A stretch of DNA of 64,000 nucleotides from Paramarasmius palmivorus (lineage: Eukaryota; Basidiomycota; Agaricomycetes; Agaricales; Marasmiaceae): the NCBI GenBank assembly GCA_037176845.1, contig JAYKXP010000018.1, positions 620,001 to 684,000 on the forward strand, written 5' to 3'. A program made the translations under genes and the position numbers. Shown piece by piece: positions 22,211 to 34,114 of the stretch (its first letter is position 1; every line of letters starts with the position of its first letter). The notes beneath the pieces are model-generated. The model worked only from the letters and a program-made list of their open reading frames with translations, was not told the origin of the DNA and ran no database searches.

Positions 22211-24435
22211 ATGCCAGTCGCAACGACTCATGAAGTGGTACCTGAGGTCCACCATGTCTCACTTGATACCATCTTCCAAGGAATCGAGCACTCCAAGTCG
22301 ACACCTGAATATCCCATTCACCAGTATCGTGGAATCAAGTATGCCTCTGTACCAGCTCGTTTCCGACCTTCAAAACTGTTTGCTTCTTATCCTCCTGTCA
22401 CCGATGCAACCAAATACGGCCCCATATGTCCTCAAATGAAGAACATGAAAAGTTTCGAGGAGATAATGTTTGGGCTTACGGAGGACGAGATCCCGCAACA
22501 ACCCCTTTTCAAACAAAACGAATTCGAATGCCTCAATCTCAATATCACTTGTCCTGGAGGCCTTACTCCCAGATCAAACCTACCGGTCATGGTTTGGATA
22601 CACGGGTACGTTTTCATCCTGCCAAGTCAAAATCTTACTCCTAATAGTCTCTTTCAGAGGTGGCGACCGCGGATATGGGTCAAGTTGGGTATATGATGGA
22701 GGCAATCTCGTTCGAAAGAGCATGCTAATTGGCAAGCCTATGATTATCGTTACATTCAAGTACGTGTCTCATCAGCTTGGCCGAAGTGCTTCATCTGACA
22801 AGTCTTCCTAAAGCTTCCGTATTGGATTGTTTGGCTTCGCTTCCGGCCCCGCTATTCGCGAAGACAATAAGTCCGTGGGTGCGCAAGGCGTGGGCAATTA
22901 TGGTTTGTCGCCAACTCTTATCTCTGTTCATATAGACGTTCTAATCTAGACATACAGGACTGCGCGATCAACGTAAGCTCCTAGAGTGGCTGCACCATTA
23001 TATCCACGAATTCGGCGGCGATCCCAACAACATTACCCTTTTTGGCGAGTCCACAGGTGCATCAGACATCATCTGTCATCTTCTCTCATCCTGGAATGAC
23101 ACACGTCCCCTCTTCCACCGAGCCATTGTTCAAAGTGCCGTGATGGACTACAACTTACCCGATGTGCCGTCCGCTGGCTGGCAGTTGAACCGACTCATGT
23201 CGACGCTGCGAGTATCGACGTTGGAGCAGCTCCGCGCAGTAGATGCCGATCAGTTGGTGCAGTTTGGACAGACCATGCGAGTGGTCGATGATGGTGTATT
23301 CCTTCGACCTGGATGGAAGGATTCATTTGTTCCAGAAGATGCACACAGACATCACCATCGTATTGAACATCAGCGGCTCTTGACTCCTACAAAGTCTAGA
23401 TCATCTTCGGCACATCGGAGACACCACTCTTCCCACTCCCAATCTAGATCACGGCCTCGCCCTTCTCGGTCTGGTGCCTCGATATCAGCGACACTAGTAC
23501 ACCTACCAGCGAATCTGCAGCCGCTAATCATCGGGGATTGCGCGGGGGATTCCATGTTATGGTCAACGCCTGTCTCTTACTGGACCGCTTCTTCCGTCGC
23601 ACGTCGGCTCAAAGCAATCTGCCAGTCACTTTCCAAGTCTAGCGCATTGCTAAATGCATACGACATTGTTTCTTCTCCGTATGCCAACGATCACGAAGCA
23701 GAAATTGAGAACTGCGAGCGGATCCTGGAGCTCGTAAATGATGCTCGCGTGGCCTGGCCTACCGAGTGTCTCGCTGTGAACGCAAGGCGTGAACGTGGTG
23801 GCAGAGGCGTCTGGCGTTACGTCTGGGATCAGGATGGCCCTACCAGGAGTGTCCCACACCACGCAGCCGATCTCATATACCTGTTCGACAACATCCCCGT
23901 CATGAAGAATGAAGCGGAGGGTGAACTCTTCCCCGAAACGTTCCTGTTTGACGATGAGGATGTCGACATGACAGAGATTGCTGCAACAACTGACTCTGGC
24001 GAAGGCGGTGCTGTTCGCTCCGCGCTCGTCAAACATCGTCGAAGCGGCTCGAGGTCCAATGGTGATGGAGAGAAAGTTGACACTTCCGAAATGGACTTGG
24101 ACAATCTCGACCTTCATATGGAAGAGCTGAAGTCTGATTCCGGTGTCGGCGTTGGAGATGGTTGGATGTCTCCCATCGTAGACTCATACTCATACACACG
24201 TGTCCGGGATGCGATCCAAGAAAGATGGATTGCCTTCGCTAATGGTGAAACCCCCTGGAACGAGGACAAGGTGTGGGTATTCGGTCCCGAGGGTGAAACC
24301 GGTGAACGTAGTGGATGGATCTTTGAGGGGCGCCGCCGCCGGGCTCTCTGGCGCGATGTATTGGAACCTCTGGGGATGAGCATGGTCATGAAAGTCGGCG
24401 TCGAGCTGAGCAGAGGTCCACCATTGAGAGGATAG
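22211..24435 (+). CDS. Type-B carboxylesterase/lipase family protein
   Basis: Exons 22211-22605, 22658-22759, 22814-22902 and 22958-24435 give 687 residues, all joins in frame. Alpha/beta-hydrolase landmarks: IHQYRGIKYASVPARF, the oxyanion region VWIHGGDRGYG (usually HGGG), NFRIGLFGF, the GNYGLRDQ block, the nucleophile elbow FGESTGASD (Ser in GES), FHRAIVQSA, and PHHAADLIYLF supplying the catalytic His. Family members hydrolyse carboxylic esters. A His/Ser/Arg-rich insertion (HRHHHRIEHQ to RPRPSRSG, about 50 residues) and an acidic insertion (DDEDVDMTE to SDSGVGVG) make it longer than the usual 520-560. It has no signal peptide, so it is likely intracellular. The HGGD oxyanion variant and the insertions suggest a divergent activity; the acid residue of the triad is not assigned. 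Confidence 0.88.
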
Positions 24436-25031
24436 GCTTATTTTCATTTCTGGTTTTTTTTACTGTCGGCTATATTTATTCCGGGTTTCCTTTGGTTCCT
24501 TGCATTAACTTTCTTTTAGGCTTTCTTTACTCAAAAGGTCTCTTGTCTTTGCATTCTCATCTCTGCCATCCATGTTATGCTTTACATTGCATTCACGAAC
24601 TGTATCCTTCTCTTCATTATTCTTCACATCCCCATCCCAAAACCCCCATACCATCTCGGATGTATTTTAGTAGCATTTGTATTTTACTATACAGTCAAAA
24701 CAGTGGTTAATTGTATGCATGTTGAAGGAAAATGCGTCGCAGGCCCGTTGGACTGAAGTGTCAACTCAGAGGCTGTCCATTGTGGGAATTGAACCACGTG
24801 GCAAGGAATTAAACCAGTTCTTTCAAGTTGAAGTCCTTTCGTCAACATCGACGACGCCACACCTTTTCGCGACACCATCCAAAAGCTTTCATCGCACTAT
24901 CTCAATCCTTCTCGTACCAGATATACTTTTTATTCAAAGCTCGTCTCACAAACTTGCGAGGAGTGACTCTGCTTCCAAGCTTTGCCACTCCGAGTCGAAA
25001 TTGCCACTAAACATCAAAGAACATTCTGAAA
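24436..25031. other. Intergenic 3' of esterase and promoter of 25032 gene
   Basis: T-rich esterase 3' region, then a CACGTG site at 24796-24801. No gene is seen. Confidence 0.5.
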
Positions 25032-27977
25032 ATGAAGCGGCGACGCCAGTCGAAAGCCCGACCTATCGATGAAGACCAGCAAGACCTGGACTTGGACGTG
25101 CCCTTAGTCAAACGAAGGAAGAATGGTCCCCGTCGCAAAATCGTTTCGGATGTTCAGCCATCGTTCCCGGACAAACAACCTTTTTCTACTTCCAACAATC
25201 CTGATACTCGGAATGGCGAGGCTCATCTAGCTTCTGAAGATCAAACTCATTTTAATATCTCTGTGTCACGTCCTGGTAGCCCGCTGTCCCCCTTCTCCGA
25301 GTTGGAAGAAGTAGAAGACTCCACTGAGTCAAAGCCAGACCAGCATGTCGCTCCCCCTGATGTTCCTGTGGAGATTGAGACACAGAATAACGATGTTTTA
25401 TCCGATGATTGTCCCACGAAGCACGATAATCTCGTCAGCGACCAACTTCGCGAAACCATCGTTTCATGGAGCGGACAAGTGTACGCAAACAAACGAAGTG
25501 CAAAGTCACAGTTCAATACAGAGTTGAAGACAGCGGAATGCCAATGGATCGCAGAGTATAAGGACAGACAGGTGCGTGATCGTTGTACTAGTTATGAAAA
25601 AAGCAATACTGACCCTGTTAACGAATAGGCACCTTGTACAAGATGCTCTTCTCGCCAGGCTCAATGTAAACTCTCAAAAGACAGCGCTCGTTGTATTGCG
25701 TGTGCCAAATCGAAAAGAGGTCCGCGCTGTTCGACGTATCGCCTGTTTCTACTTGACCAGGTGGCAAAGTTGAGTGGCGCGTCTCGCTCGGAAGTTCAAG
25801 CGGTCCACAAGGTAACCACTGGTACCATCTATACAACCTCAAGCTAATATGCCCTCCAGATACTCAATAAATACAGCGCTGAGGATGACATAACAGACAC
25901 ACACCTCGTTCCCGAGCCAGAAGTCAGCCAAATGAACGAGTCAACTCTGGAACCGCTGAACGCTACTGGGGAAAACGAGTCCGAACCTCCGACGAAAAAG
26001 GCAGACGATGTGAGATCGAAGTCCTGTGATGTCGTCGGGTAAGTCATAGATGATGAATCAGTATACATCGCTAAACCTTGGTTCATGATTTAGCGGTGAG
26101 ATATCGCCTGAATGTCCGTTTGAAGAGCAGGTCCATAATCTGGCTGAAATGTGAGTCGACCGATTTCTTTGATGAGTCTGCCAAATTGAATAGGGTTATA
26201 GGCCGGTGGCACCCTACGCATCAAAGAACAGTCCTTCGATCAGTGAAGATACAAAAGTACTGACGAACGAACCTATCAGCTGCGACGAACTGTAAGTCCT
26301 GTTTCATATGTTTGGCATCACAGACAATGACCTTCAGCCACTAGCGCAAAAACGGCAGATGGGCCGAGAGCCAATTCTGATGACACGACGCGAAGCAAAG
26401 ACAATGTCAATGAGGTCCAGAGTCAGGCGTCTTGCGAGAACATAGTGGAGCCCAAGCCCGAAGCGAATCATGAACTCGAAACGCAAAGAGATAGCGACGA
26501 TTCTGGTCCCGTTGAAGCGGCACCATCGGCAGTGGAATCACTGGAGGAAGACAAAGACTCGGATACGGTGACTGTGGGGTCCAACATCGACGTCGAGATG
26601 GCAAAAGAGAGCGAGGAGCCGATAGAGCAGGTCACATCACTCGAGAACGCCACAGATGGGACAACCTGCCCAGGTACCGAGAGTGAAGAGACAGAACTTA
26701 TCAGGTATGAGCGTCGCGCATTGCCAAATGACCATACCCTGAACAAGTCCATAGTGAGATCGTCCAAGATGAGTCGGATCAGGATCCAAAGATGGCTATC
26801 GACAAAGAGGAGAACGGTCAAGCTCAAATGGATGAGAGTGCTTCTCCCGCGTAAGTCATCACTTGCCATGTTTTAGTAGCCTCTAGCTGAAGAATATAGT
26901 CCCGTGATCACCTCGCGCTGTGCCGAAACTATGTCGACCACAGACAATGGAGATACCAGTCTGGAAGAGGAGAAAGTAGAAGACGCATCGCGGTGAGCTC
27001 CAGCGTCAATATTAGTCGTCCATTGTCTAACAAAGAATATAGTCATCAAAGCCAGAGAAGTAAAACAATTGACGATGTGACGCACGACCACGATCCCGAG
27101 TGTCAAACTGAGCAGGAGGGATCGTGTAGTAACAATACCGCCGACACAGGAACAACGGATGGCATGACGCCCAGTAATATGACCGTTGTAGATCACACAG
27201 GCCAAAGCCCGTGAGTGTCTCTTGTCTCTTTCCAAGTGCATCCAACTGACAGGAGCGTATTTAGATCTGAAATGGAAATCGACGCTGTCAAAGCCCGTTC
27301 CCAGAGTCCCGAGGTACATGACGCTTCGAGTTGTAAGCAGGCAGTGTAAGCGCCATTTTCGTATCGATGATCACTATCAATTAAACACAAGCGTTTTGCT
27401 GTCTAGGATGAGCACTGCCGAAGAACTACATCAGATACATGAAGAACAGGGGACAACCAGGAAACCTACAATCAGTGTAGCTGTTGACCAAGGGAATGCA
27501 CCTCAGGACAAATCAGAGATTAACGATGGCGACATCGACGATGCAGCCGCGGATCTTATCAGAGAACAACCCACTTCACCGCATTCACGAAGTCATAACG
27601 AATCGTACCTTTCTGGATCTCTTTTCTCCGCACCATCTTCCCCCATTCGCCGCCGTCGATCTTCTCATGCTCGTAGCGGTAAGACAGCAGGTCAACCCGC
27701 TCGGGCTGATAATGCGGACGAAGCACGACCTCCGAGGGAGATTACACTGGCCCCATTGAACTCCACGGTGTTGCACCCCACTGAAGTTGCGTCTACACCA
27801 GGTAGATCATTGGGCGACATTCTGGACGGTATGTTTGGGAATCTGCTGGAATTAGAAGTGAGCGTGGTAAACCAGGACACGCAAAGGGCCCAAGAACACC
27901 TCGATGAAGTACATACCCAATTCAACGTGGTCAGGGATAGAGTGGCGCAGCTTTCACGACTGATGACTGGGACTTAG
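25032..27977 (+). CDS. Acidic, many-exon unknown protein with a cysteine cluster
   Basis: Start ATG at 25032 (MKRRRQSKARPIDEDQQDL). Exons 25032-25571, 25629-25811 and 25860 onward join cleanly. Exon 1 is Ser/Pro/Asp/Glu-rich with a basic, nuclear-localisation-like start (KRRKNGPRRK) and a helical end. Exon 2 carries C-x2-C-x6-C-x8-C-x2-C-x7-C: PCTRCSSRQAQCKLSKDS followed by RCIACAKSKRGPRC, a probable zinc-binding cluster. From 26040 to 27300 there are many short acidic exons between introns with near-identical ends (..ATAG or ..TTAG); their exact set is uncertain. The last exon ends with a Ser/Arg-rich stretch and a coiled-coil segment (GRSLGDILDGMFGNLLELEV, VRDRVAQLSRLM), stop at 27975. It is probably a nuclear protein; the family is not recognised. 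Confidence 0.6.
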
Positions 27978-28137
27978 ACTTTGATACTACTTCTTGATTT
28001 CCAACTGCAGTGTTAGCTGTAGTTTCCTGCCTGACATCTTGCTTAATCTACCTGATCTGTTAAGAGATACACTAGTTGAATCGCGCTGTACAACAATAGA
28101 AATACATACATAATTTTAGATATCCATCTGTAAACGA

Positions 28138-29667
28138 TTATATCAATGACTTTACATCCAGTTCCGCGGGCATCTCATCGTTAAATACTCCTGCGAGCAC
28201 ATTCTTTGCGGCAAGTGTCGCCATTCCCACTCTAGTTTCGAAGGTAGCACTGCCAATGTGAGGTACAATGTTACATCTGCAAAACTGTGATAAGCATGAA
28301 CACTAGCAACAGAGATCTAACGATAAATCACCTAGGTTCCTTCAACAGCGGATGATCCTCATACAGGTTTGGCTCTCCCTCAACAACATCCAGACCAGCA
28401 CCCCAAATCCATTGTTCTCTAAGCGCCTTGGCCAAAGCATCGGAATCAACAACAGTACCTCGGCCTGTGTTGACCAACACGGCGTGCTTCTTCATCTTTT
28501 TCAAAAAGTCCTCGTTGACAAGGTGCTTGGTCTTTTCGCCGCCCGGTGCTAGTACAAACACTACATCACTTTCAGCAGCGAGAGCATCAAGATCAACAGC
28601 TCGAAGTGATCGGAGTTGTGGCTGGTGTCGTTTTATCAAAGCGACATCACGTTCGAGCTTTGGTGGCGATGAAGGATTGGAGTAGTATATGCAATCTGTC
28701 ACTCCGAACGCTAAAGCACGAGATAGTGTAGCCTGGGAGATACGTCCGAATCCGATGAACCCTATGGTACGTGTGGGATACTGCGGTGTCGTGCTGAACT
28801 GAGGACCACACAGTGCGAAGGGAGACCAGGTGAATTTGGGCCACTGTTTAACGTGCATCATGAGTTTGGTATCTCAGCGAGTAGATAAGACTACGCACCC
28901 GGCCTTCTCTAGCGATTGCCATCGTCTCGTTCACGTTTCTGCCAGCCATGAGAGCGAGCATGATGGACAAATCCGCCACTGTCAGGATATCAGTTACACC
29001 CTGAACTAGCCCAAGGAGTCTCCTCATAGACTAACCAGCATCTGTGAGGACATCTGGGGTGTATCCCAATCTCAGATTTCGTTGAGCTATCTGCGATAGT
29101 TCGACATGCTCTGTCAATGTAAAACGTTAGATACACCCTCTTGAAGTCGTATTACTGTCCTTCTCACCATATCCAACCGACATAGTAGAAACTACGCGTA
29201 GACTGGGTCCAGCTGAAGGAATCAGACCCCTTCTGCGTGTACGACAAGGCACTCAAGCGACTAACCAGCTTCCAGCAACTCCGCGTTCACCTAAACAGCA
29301 GACAAGATGAACACTAGGCGCTCGAAACTCAAGACACTGCACGCACCTTTTCAGTTAGCATTAACAAAACCCCATTAGCTCCCTTGATGTTCTTCAACAG
29401 CCATTCCCGGTCACAAGCCCGATCTTCCGTCCACAGCACGATCTACTTGCACCCTTGATATGAATAGACCCTTATTTGGAATAGAACGCCACAAATACCA
29501 ACCTCGATATCCTGCCTCTTCGTCAAAATAGGCATCACATCAGGTCCCAAGTCTCTGCAAACGACAACTTTGGGCTTGGGTTTTTGAGCACTGATATGGG
29601 AAGATATGCTTGTCAGACGGGTCTGGGCTTGAAGATGACGAGAAGCTAATGACCCATCGGAAGACAT
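28138..29667 (-). CDS. D-2-hydroxyacid dehydrogenase (glyoxylate/hydroxypyruvate reductase type)
   Basis: The ATG at 29667 (MSSDGSLASRH) starts a gene of about eight exons. Spliced blocks read KPKVVVCRDLGPDVMPILTK, IKGANGVLLMLTEKVNAELL, SLRVVSTMSVGYEHVEL, LGYTPDVLTDAVADLSIMLA, the NAD(P) fold TIGFIGFGRISQATLSRAL, FVLAPGGEKTKHLVNEDFL, the catalytic-Arg loop VLVNTGRGTVVDSDALAKAL, GAGLDVVEGEP with the catalytic Glu, and VPHIGSATFETR with the catalytic His. All three catalytic residues are present. The enzyme reduces glyoxylate or hydroxypyruvate with NAD(P)H in cytosol or peroxisome; the exact substrate cannot be read from sequence. Stop at 28138-28140. Confidence 0.9.
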
Positions 29668-30082
29668 TGCTGAGTTTTTGCTGTTCAGCTAGGAGGTTGT
29701 GGGGAAGAATGAAGGAGAGAATGGACGACGACGTCGGAAATTGAAGATTGGTGCACTAGGACAGTGCGCCGGGATCATGCGGTTGAGCGGGCCGCGGATC
29801 GGCGGAGCTTCATACCCGAGGTCCGTATGACTCTGGACAACAGCACACGCGCTGAGCTTGAAAGCTTGAGCTTGAGTCAACACAATTCCAGTTGCATTCT
29901 TCGAAGTACAGCATTAAAGTACACCAATATCTACAGTATTCACGGCGACTACGTTCGTATCCTATCGTGAAGGGGTAGTCAATGCTAGGGCTACAAAAGT
30001 GAATAAGTAATGTAAAATGAAAGAACGAGTCGTCATCAAGGTGAATGTCCATCGACCGTCGTAAGTCTGCAAAATCATTCAA
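29668..30082. other. Intergenic between the dehydrogenase 5' end and the CBM19 gene 3' end
   Basis: Promoter of the dehydrogenase, including a GC-rich block near 29768-29815 (GCGCCGGGATCATGCGG). No gene is seen. Confidence 0.5.
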
Positions 30083-31582
30083 TCATTGACCACCAAACGG
30101 AATGGTGGTTGCTGGTGCTGTCGTGAAAACAAGACCACCTGCAGGTGATGTAGTAGTGGCTTCGACTTCTGAGCTAGCAGAAGTAGAAACGGCAGCACCG
30201 ATAACATTAGTGGGTGCAGTTGATGCCGCGGCAACTGACGAGGAAACTGGGACGGTAGCCGCTGAAGATTCAGAGATAATACCGCCGGCTCCGCCACTGG
30301 CTGTAGGAACAACTGAAGAAGCGCCCACAACGGTGGCCGGTTGACTCTCTGTAACGATACCGCTGGCTGCTGTAGGAACGCCAGTAGCAACAGCCGAAGA
30401 GGCGCCCACAACGGTAGCCACTTGGCTCTCTGCTGCTGAAGAAGGAATAGCAGGAAGACCAGCGGAGCTGGGAGAGATAGGAGATACAGTAGCAGCGCCA
30501 GTGATCTCTGCCGGTACCGCAATGAATACAGTGGTGGTTTCGACAACGGTGGTCGTCACAGCGGCACTAGCGGGTTCCGATACTGGGGCAGTTATCGCGG
30601 TGGGAGAGGCGCTGGCAGTGGAGGAAGGAGAAATGGTGATCGTGGAAACTCCATTGACAATTTGTCTCCTGTTGAGCTTGATAGTGGTGGCAGGCGGAGC
30701 AGAGGTTTCTGCTGCTGCTGCACCGTTGACCGGGGAAGCAGTGGAAATTGACGCGGGTGCGCTAGAGACTGGAGCGGAGGCAGAGGAAGGAGAGACTGGT
30801 TTAAGGGTGATAACCGAGGCTGTAATAGTCGTCTCGGGTGTAGCGACTGCAGAGGAAGCAGCGACGGACGAGGCAACGACTGAAGATGTGATAGCAGTCG
30901 CAGAGGCCGAGAGTGAGGAGGCGGTAGCACTCGCAGATGCCTCGACGGAAGAAGTCACGGCACCGATTTGAGTGCCGCTGCTAACGGCAGAAGATACTGC
31001 TGATGAAATAGGAATGGTGACGGTGACTGTGTATTCGATATCGTCGTTGCAGTCTTCCTCGTCGGCTTCGGTGGTACTGTTGTTTCCGGTCTGGTTGTTG
31101 TTGACACTGGAGCCAGCGACTCCTCCCTCAACACCGGCGTCGGTGAATCTGCGTGCTGCATCTTCTTCCCTGTCACAAGAGAGAGAAGTGCCTTCTGAAT
31201 TAACCAGAGGTAGTGCGAAACACTTCAAGCCAACAGAACAGGCCGTGACCTGCCAGTTTCCTTGCACACATTGTGCGAATCCTTCCGAGACACAAGCTGT
31301 TTCGCCATCTGAAAAAGTACAGATCAGAAATGATTTTCAAAGTTCGGAACACCGTCACGTACCCTGGCAGCTATCGGTTTCCTTCAGAGTAGCAAACTGA
31401 GCATTGAGCTTTTGCGCATCCAGCGCATTTTGCTTTTGTACATCGTTGGCACGGGGAACCCATTGACCACGCAAACCGCGAGCCACTTGTCCGTGAGCCG
31501 ACCTCATGAAGAGTGTTGGGGCACCATTGACTGTTGCGCTTGACGCGAGAAGAGCAGAAAGGAAAAGGCTGAAGGGGGCCAT
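30083..31582 (-). CDS. Secreted CBM19-like chitin-binding protein with a long Ser/Thr/Ala/Val tail
   Basis: Exons 31582-31363 and 31308-30083 give 481 residues. A signal peptide (MAPFSLFLSALLASSATVNG) is followed by a basic, heptad-like segment (NALDAQKLNAQFATLKETDS) and a cysteine module: SCQDGETACVSEGFAQCVQG, ACSVGLKCFALPLVNSEGTS and LSCDREEDAARRF. The GxxCALPLVNxxGTSxxC pattern is the CBM family 19 chitin-binding signature. The rest, about 350 residues, is Ser/Thr/Ala/Val/Pro-rich with repeats such as ATVVGASS and is certainly heavily O-glycosylated if secreted. There is no clear C-terminal GPI or TM segment. It probably binds cell-wall chitin. Confidence 0.8.
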
Positions 31583-31941
31583 GATTGTTCTAGGGTCCTT
31601 TTAAGAGATCGTGGGTGTCGTAGACGTCGATAACGATGAGCTCCGGGCTCTGGAAAGATGAGAATAAGAAAAGGTGAAAAGTGGAGAAGGTCGTGGGCTG
31701 GGCACAAACTGGGGGATTTGGGTATTACCAGAGGTCGCATTATATATTCGGAGAAATGCAAAGAACAATGAACAATGAGTCGATCGCGACGGCATTGTAG
31801 TCGTTGGGTGGCAGATGCTTTTGTTCGACTTTGAGGAGGAACAATAGGCTTCTCCACATGGTACTTCCAAATGGGGATACATGCCAACACAAGGCCAAAG
31901 CCGCTTTCAGTGCGTAACATATTATCACTTCACAACAACGT
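31583..31941. other. Promoter of the CBM19 gene and 3' flank of the next gene
   Basis: Contains ATATATA-like sequence on the minus strand near 31738-31746 (CGAATATATAATG), about 160 bp before the ATG at 31582, a possible TATA element. No gene is seen. Confidence 0.45.
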
Positions 31942-33807
31942 TTAGTGAGAAGACAGTGTATTTTTTAATGAGAAGTGCGCTGAAAATAAGGGCGAGTGGA
32001 TGTTACAAGGAAGTATGTCACTTCGTGTCCAATATTTTTTACATATTCCAGGATCCGCACTCTTCAAACTCGATACACAAGACTCGAGCTGATTGGCACA
32101 ATCCGACTTAAAGCTGTCAAATTCTCCGCAGCTATTTGTATCCGAATCATACTCGAGCTCTGAATCCGAATCGGTTTTGCAAGTGGCGAATTTGAGTGGA
32201 GCCAAGTTTGGGTTGTCTTCTGGGGTTGCCCTGTGTTGAGTAGCCAGTGTAGATGACGAGCAAACGACATCAGGCTTTCTTTGCCCTGCCTTGCGTAGTC
32301 CTATCATCATACGAGAGCATGCGACGCTCGAAAGCCTACCGCCGACACAATGAGTCACATATCTTGCAAAATATCCTAAATACTTACAATACCGAAAAGG
32401 CTGCCAGCGTGTTGTTTAGGTTTGGCTTTGAGATATTCCTCAGTAAGGGATTGCCATCCATCCATAGTAGATTTTGCTTACAGGTGCAAGCTGAAAGATA
32501 GATCGCTACAATTAGTGCAAGATGCCAAAGAAGACAAATAGTCACCTACAGCAAATAATACCACATTACCGATGTTTACTAAGGTGATTATCACCAGAAA
32601 GAAGGCGCCTGTATCCGGATGAATAATAGCTGAGCTTTTGTCTATCCTACAACGAAGATCGTCATACACACTTTCCCAGCAGACCAGCCTCAGCAGGTGA
32701 ATCAGGGATGTCCCATTGCTTCGTATGACCCAACATCGACCAAGAGTTGCCAGTAGTAGAGGAACATCTGTGAACGGCACAGATTGGAGGCCTAATATAA
32801 ACGAGAGGCACAACGAAACTTACCGAGGATTACTTCAGCTATGTATGTGTATATATAGCGCAAATATCTAACCACTGGGGTGAGCCCATTCCACGTCAAA
32901 TATCGAGACAAAAACGAGTACTCACGGGGGCTTTTTGGTCGCAACAAAGCAGCCAGCAAACTGCCACTCATAATTATAAGGACCAGGTGACTCGTGTTTG
33001 TCTCCCTCCATGTCGAGTATCGCCCACTAGATATACCAGTTCAGACTCACGTAAAAATAGAAGATACAAGGGAAGGTACTTGCGATCTTCACTGCAATTA
33101 CAGCAGATAATAATACCAGAGATGCTCCAAGTACGGTCTTGTTGTTATTCCAGAAGATATAGAGACGTATTATGAAGTAGACTGGGAGTATTGATTAGTC
33201 ACTTCATGTAAGATTAGGCAGAGAGTGATTGAACTCACGCCCAACTGAGATAGACATTATACCTCGAATAATCTGCGGAAAATAGATGTAGCGTTGACAG
33301 CTGGCTTGCGACCATGTAGGGTCGTGGATTGCTTCAGAGATTGGTGAGAATCTGGCAGCTCTCTGTGGCTGCGTTGAAGCTTACCAACAGTGACCACAAT
33401 GAATCCCAGTGGAGATATATAGCGGTTCTATCGACGCATGCATGAACATTCAGAGTCATACGACTTGAACCATCCATGGCTCGTAACCCAAAACTTACCA
33501 CACACCACAGAACATTGACCGCGCTGAATTTCCTTCCACTCCATATGTATTCAACCTCGTCACCGAGGGTGAGTAGTAAATCGTATATCAGCATGACTAT
33601 CAGCAAGGGTGTCAGAGCCGGTAGAGAGAATGATCAAGCGAGGGTACGCACCAAAAGATGCTAGCGAAAGCATTCTTGTGTATTGCCTATTAAAATTCGG
33701 TCAGCCCACCTGTTTTTGGCCAGTGAGAACTTTGGCTACAGGTGTTGTGCGGTTTCGACAAGATGTCTAGTGGTTTCGATGGTGTCTTGCATGAGATGCA
33801 AGTACAT
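31942..33807 (-). CDS. DUF6533-like multi-pass membrane protein
   Basis: The ATG at 33807 (MYLHLMQDTIETTRHLVETA) starts a many-exon gene. Spliced exons read QYTRMLSLASFVMLIYDLLL followed by TLGDEVEYIWSGRKFSAVNV, LWCVNRYISPLGFIVVTV, later TM segments (TGAFFLVIITLVNIGNVVLF) and the typical cytosolic start SSVACSRMMIGLRKAG, ending in an acidic Ser-rich tail with stop at 31942. The opening motif (YDYLLTFDxEVxxxW in relatives) is the DUF6533 signature, an N-terminal segment of many agaricomycete proteins with about seven TM helices. The function is unknown; a receptor- or transporter-like topology is suggested. Joins between 32520 and 33250 were not all resolved. Confidence 0.7.
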
Positions 33808-34114
33808 CAGTGCCTTCACAAGTCTTAAAAGCCAAACGACGCGGGCGCTAAACTGGCATCTTCAGCGTCTAGAAGGTTGCTGTAGACAAACCAAAATGCG
33901 ATTGCGTGTAATTATTTGCCGCCCATGAACTCTATTGCTCGCAATGATACTATTTTTGTCAACGTCGCTGTTGATACTCCTGCTGTTCCAGAATGACAAG
34001 CCATACAGCGAGTAGCACAAGGGAACAGACAATCAGAATTCCGATGGAAAACCTCTGGCCTGAAATCGACTCACTACGTATGTAGCTACAACAGAACAAC
34101 AGCCAGGACCCTGC
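33808..34114. other. Intergenic between DUF6533-like gene and CTK3
   Basis: Promoter of the DUF6533-like gene and 3' flank of CTK3. No other feature is seen. Confidence 0.5.

Noticed and set aside
23140..24435. 431-codon frame as a separate gene
   Set aside because: It is the last exon of the carboxylesterase, joined in frame to three upstream exons carrying the oxyanion and nucleophile motifs.
24492..24710. Plus-strand frame after the esterase stop
   Set aside because: Pyrimidine-rich 3' region; translation is low-complexity Leu/His/Ser/Tyr with no gene-like context.
30501..30971. Long plus-strand open frame rich in Val, Ala, Glu
   Set aside because: It is the mirror of the Ser/Thr/Ala/Val-rich tail of the secreted CBM19 gene on the minus strand; biased codons keep both strands open.
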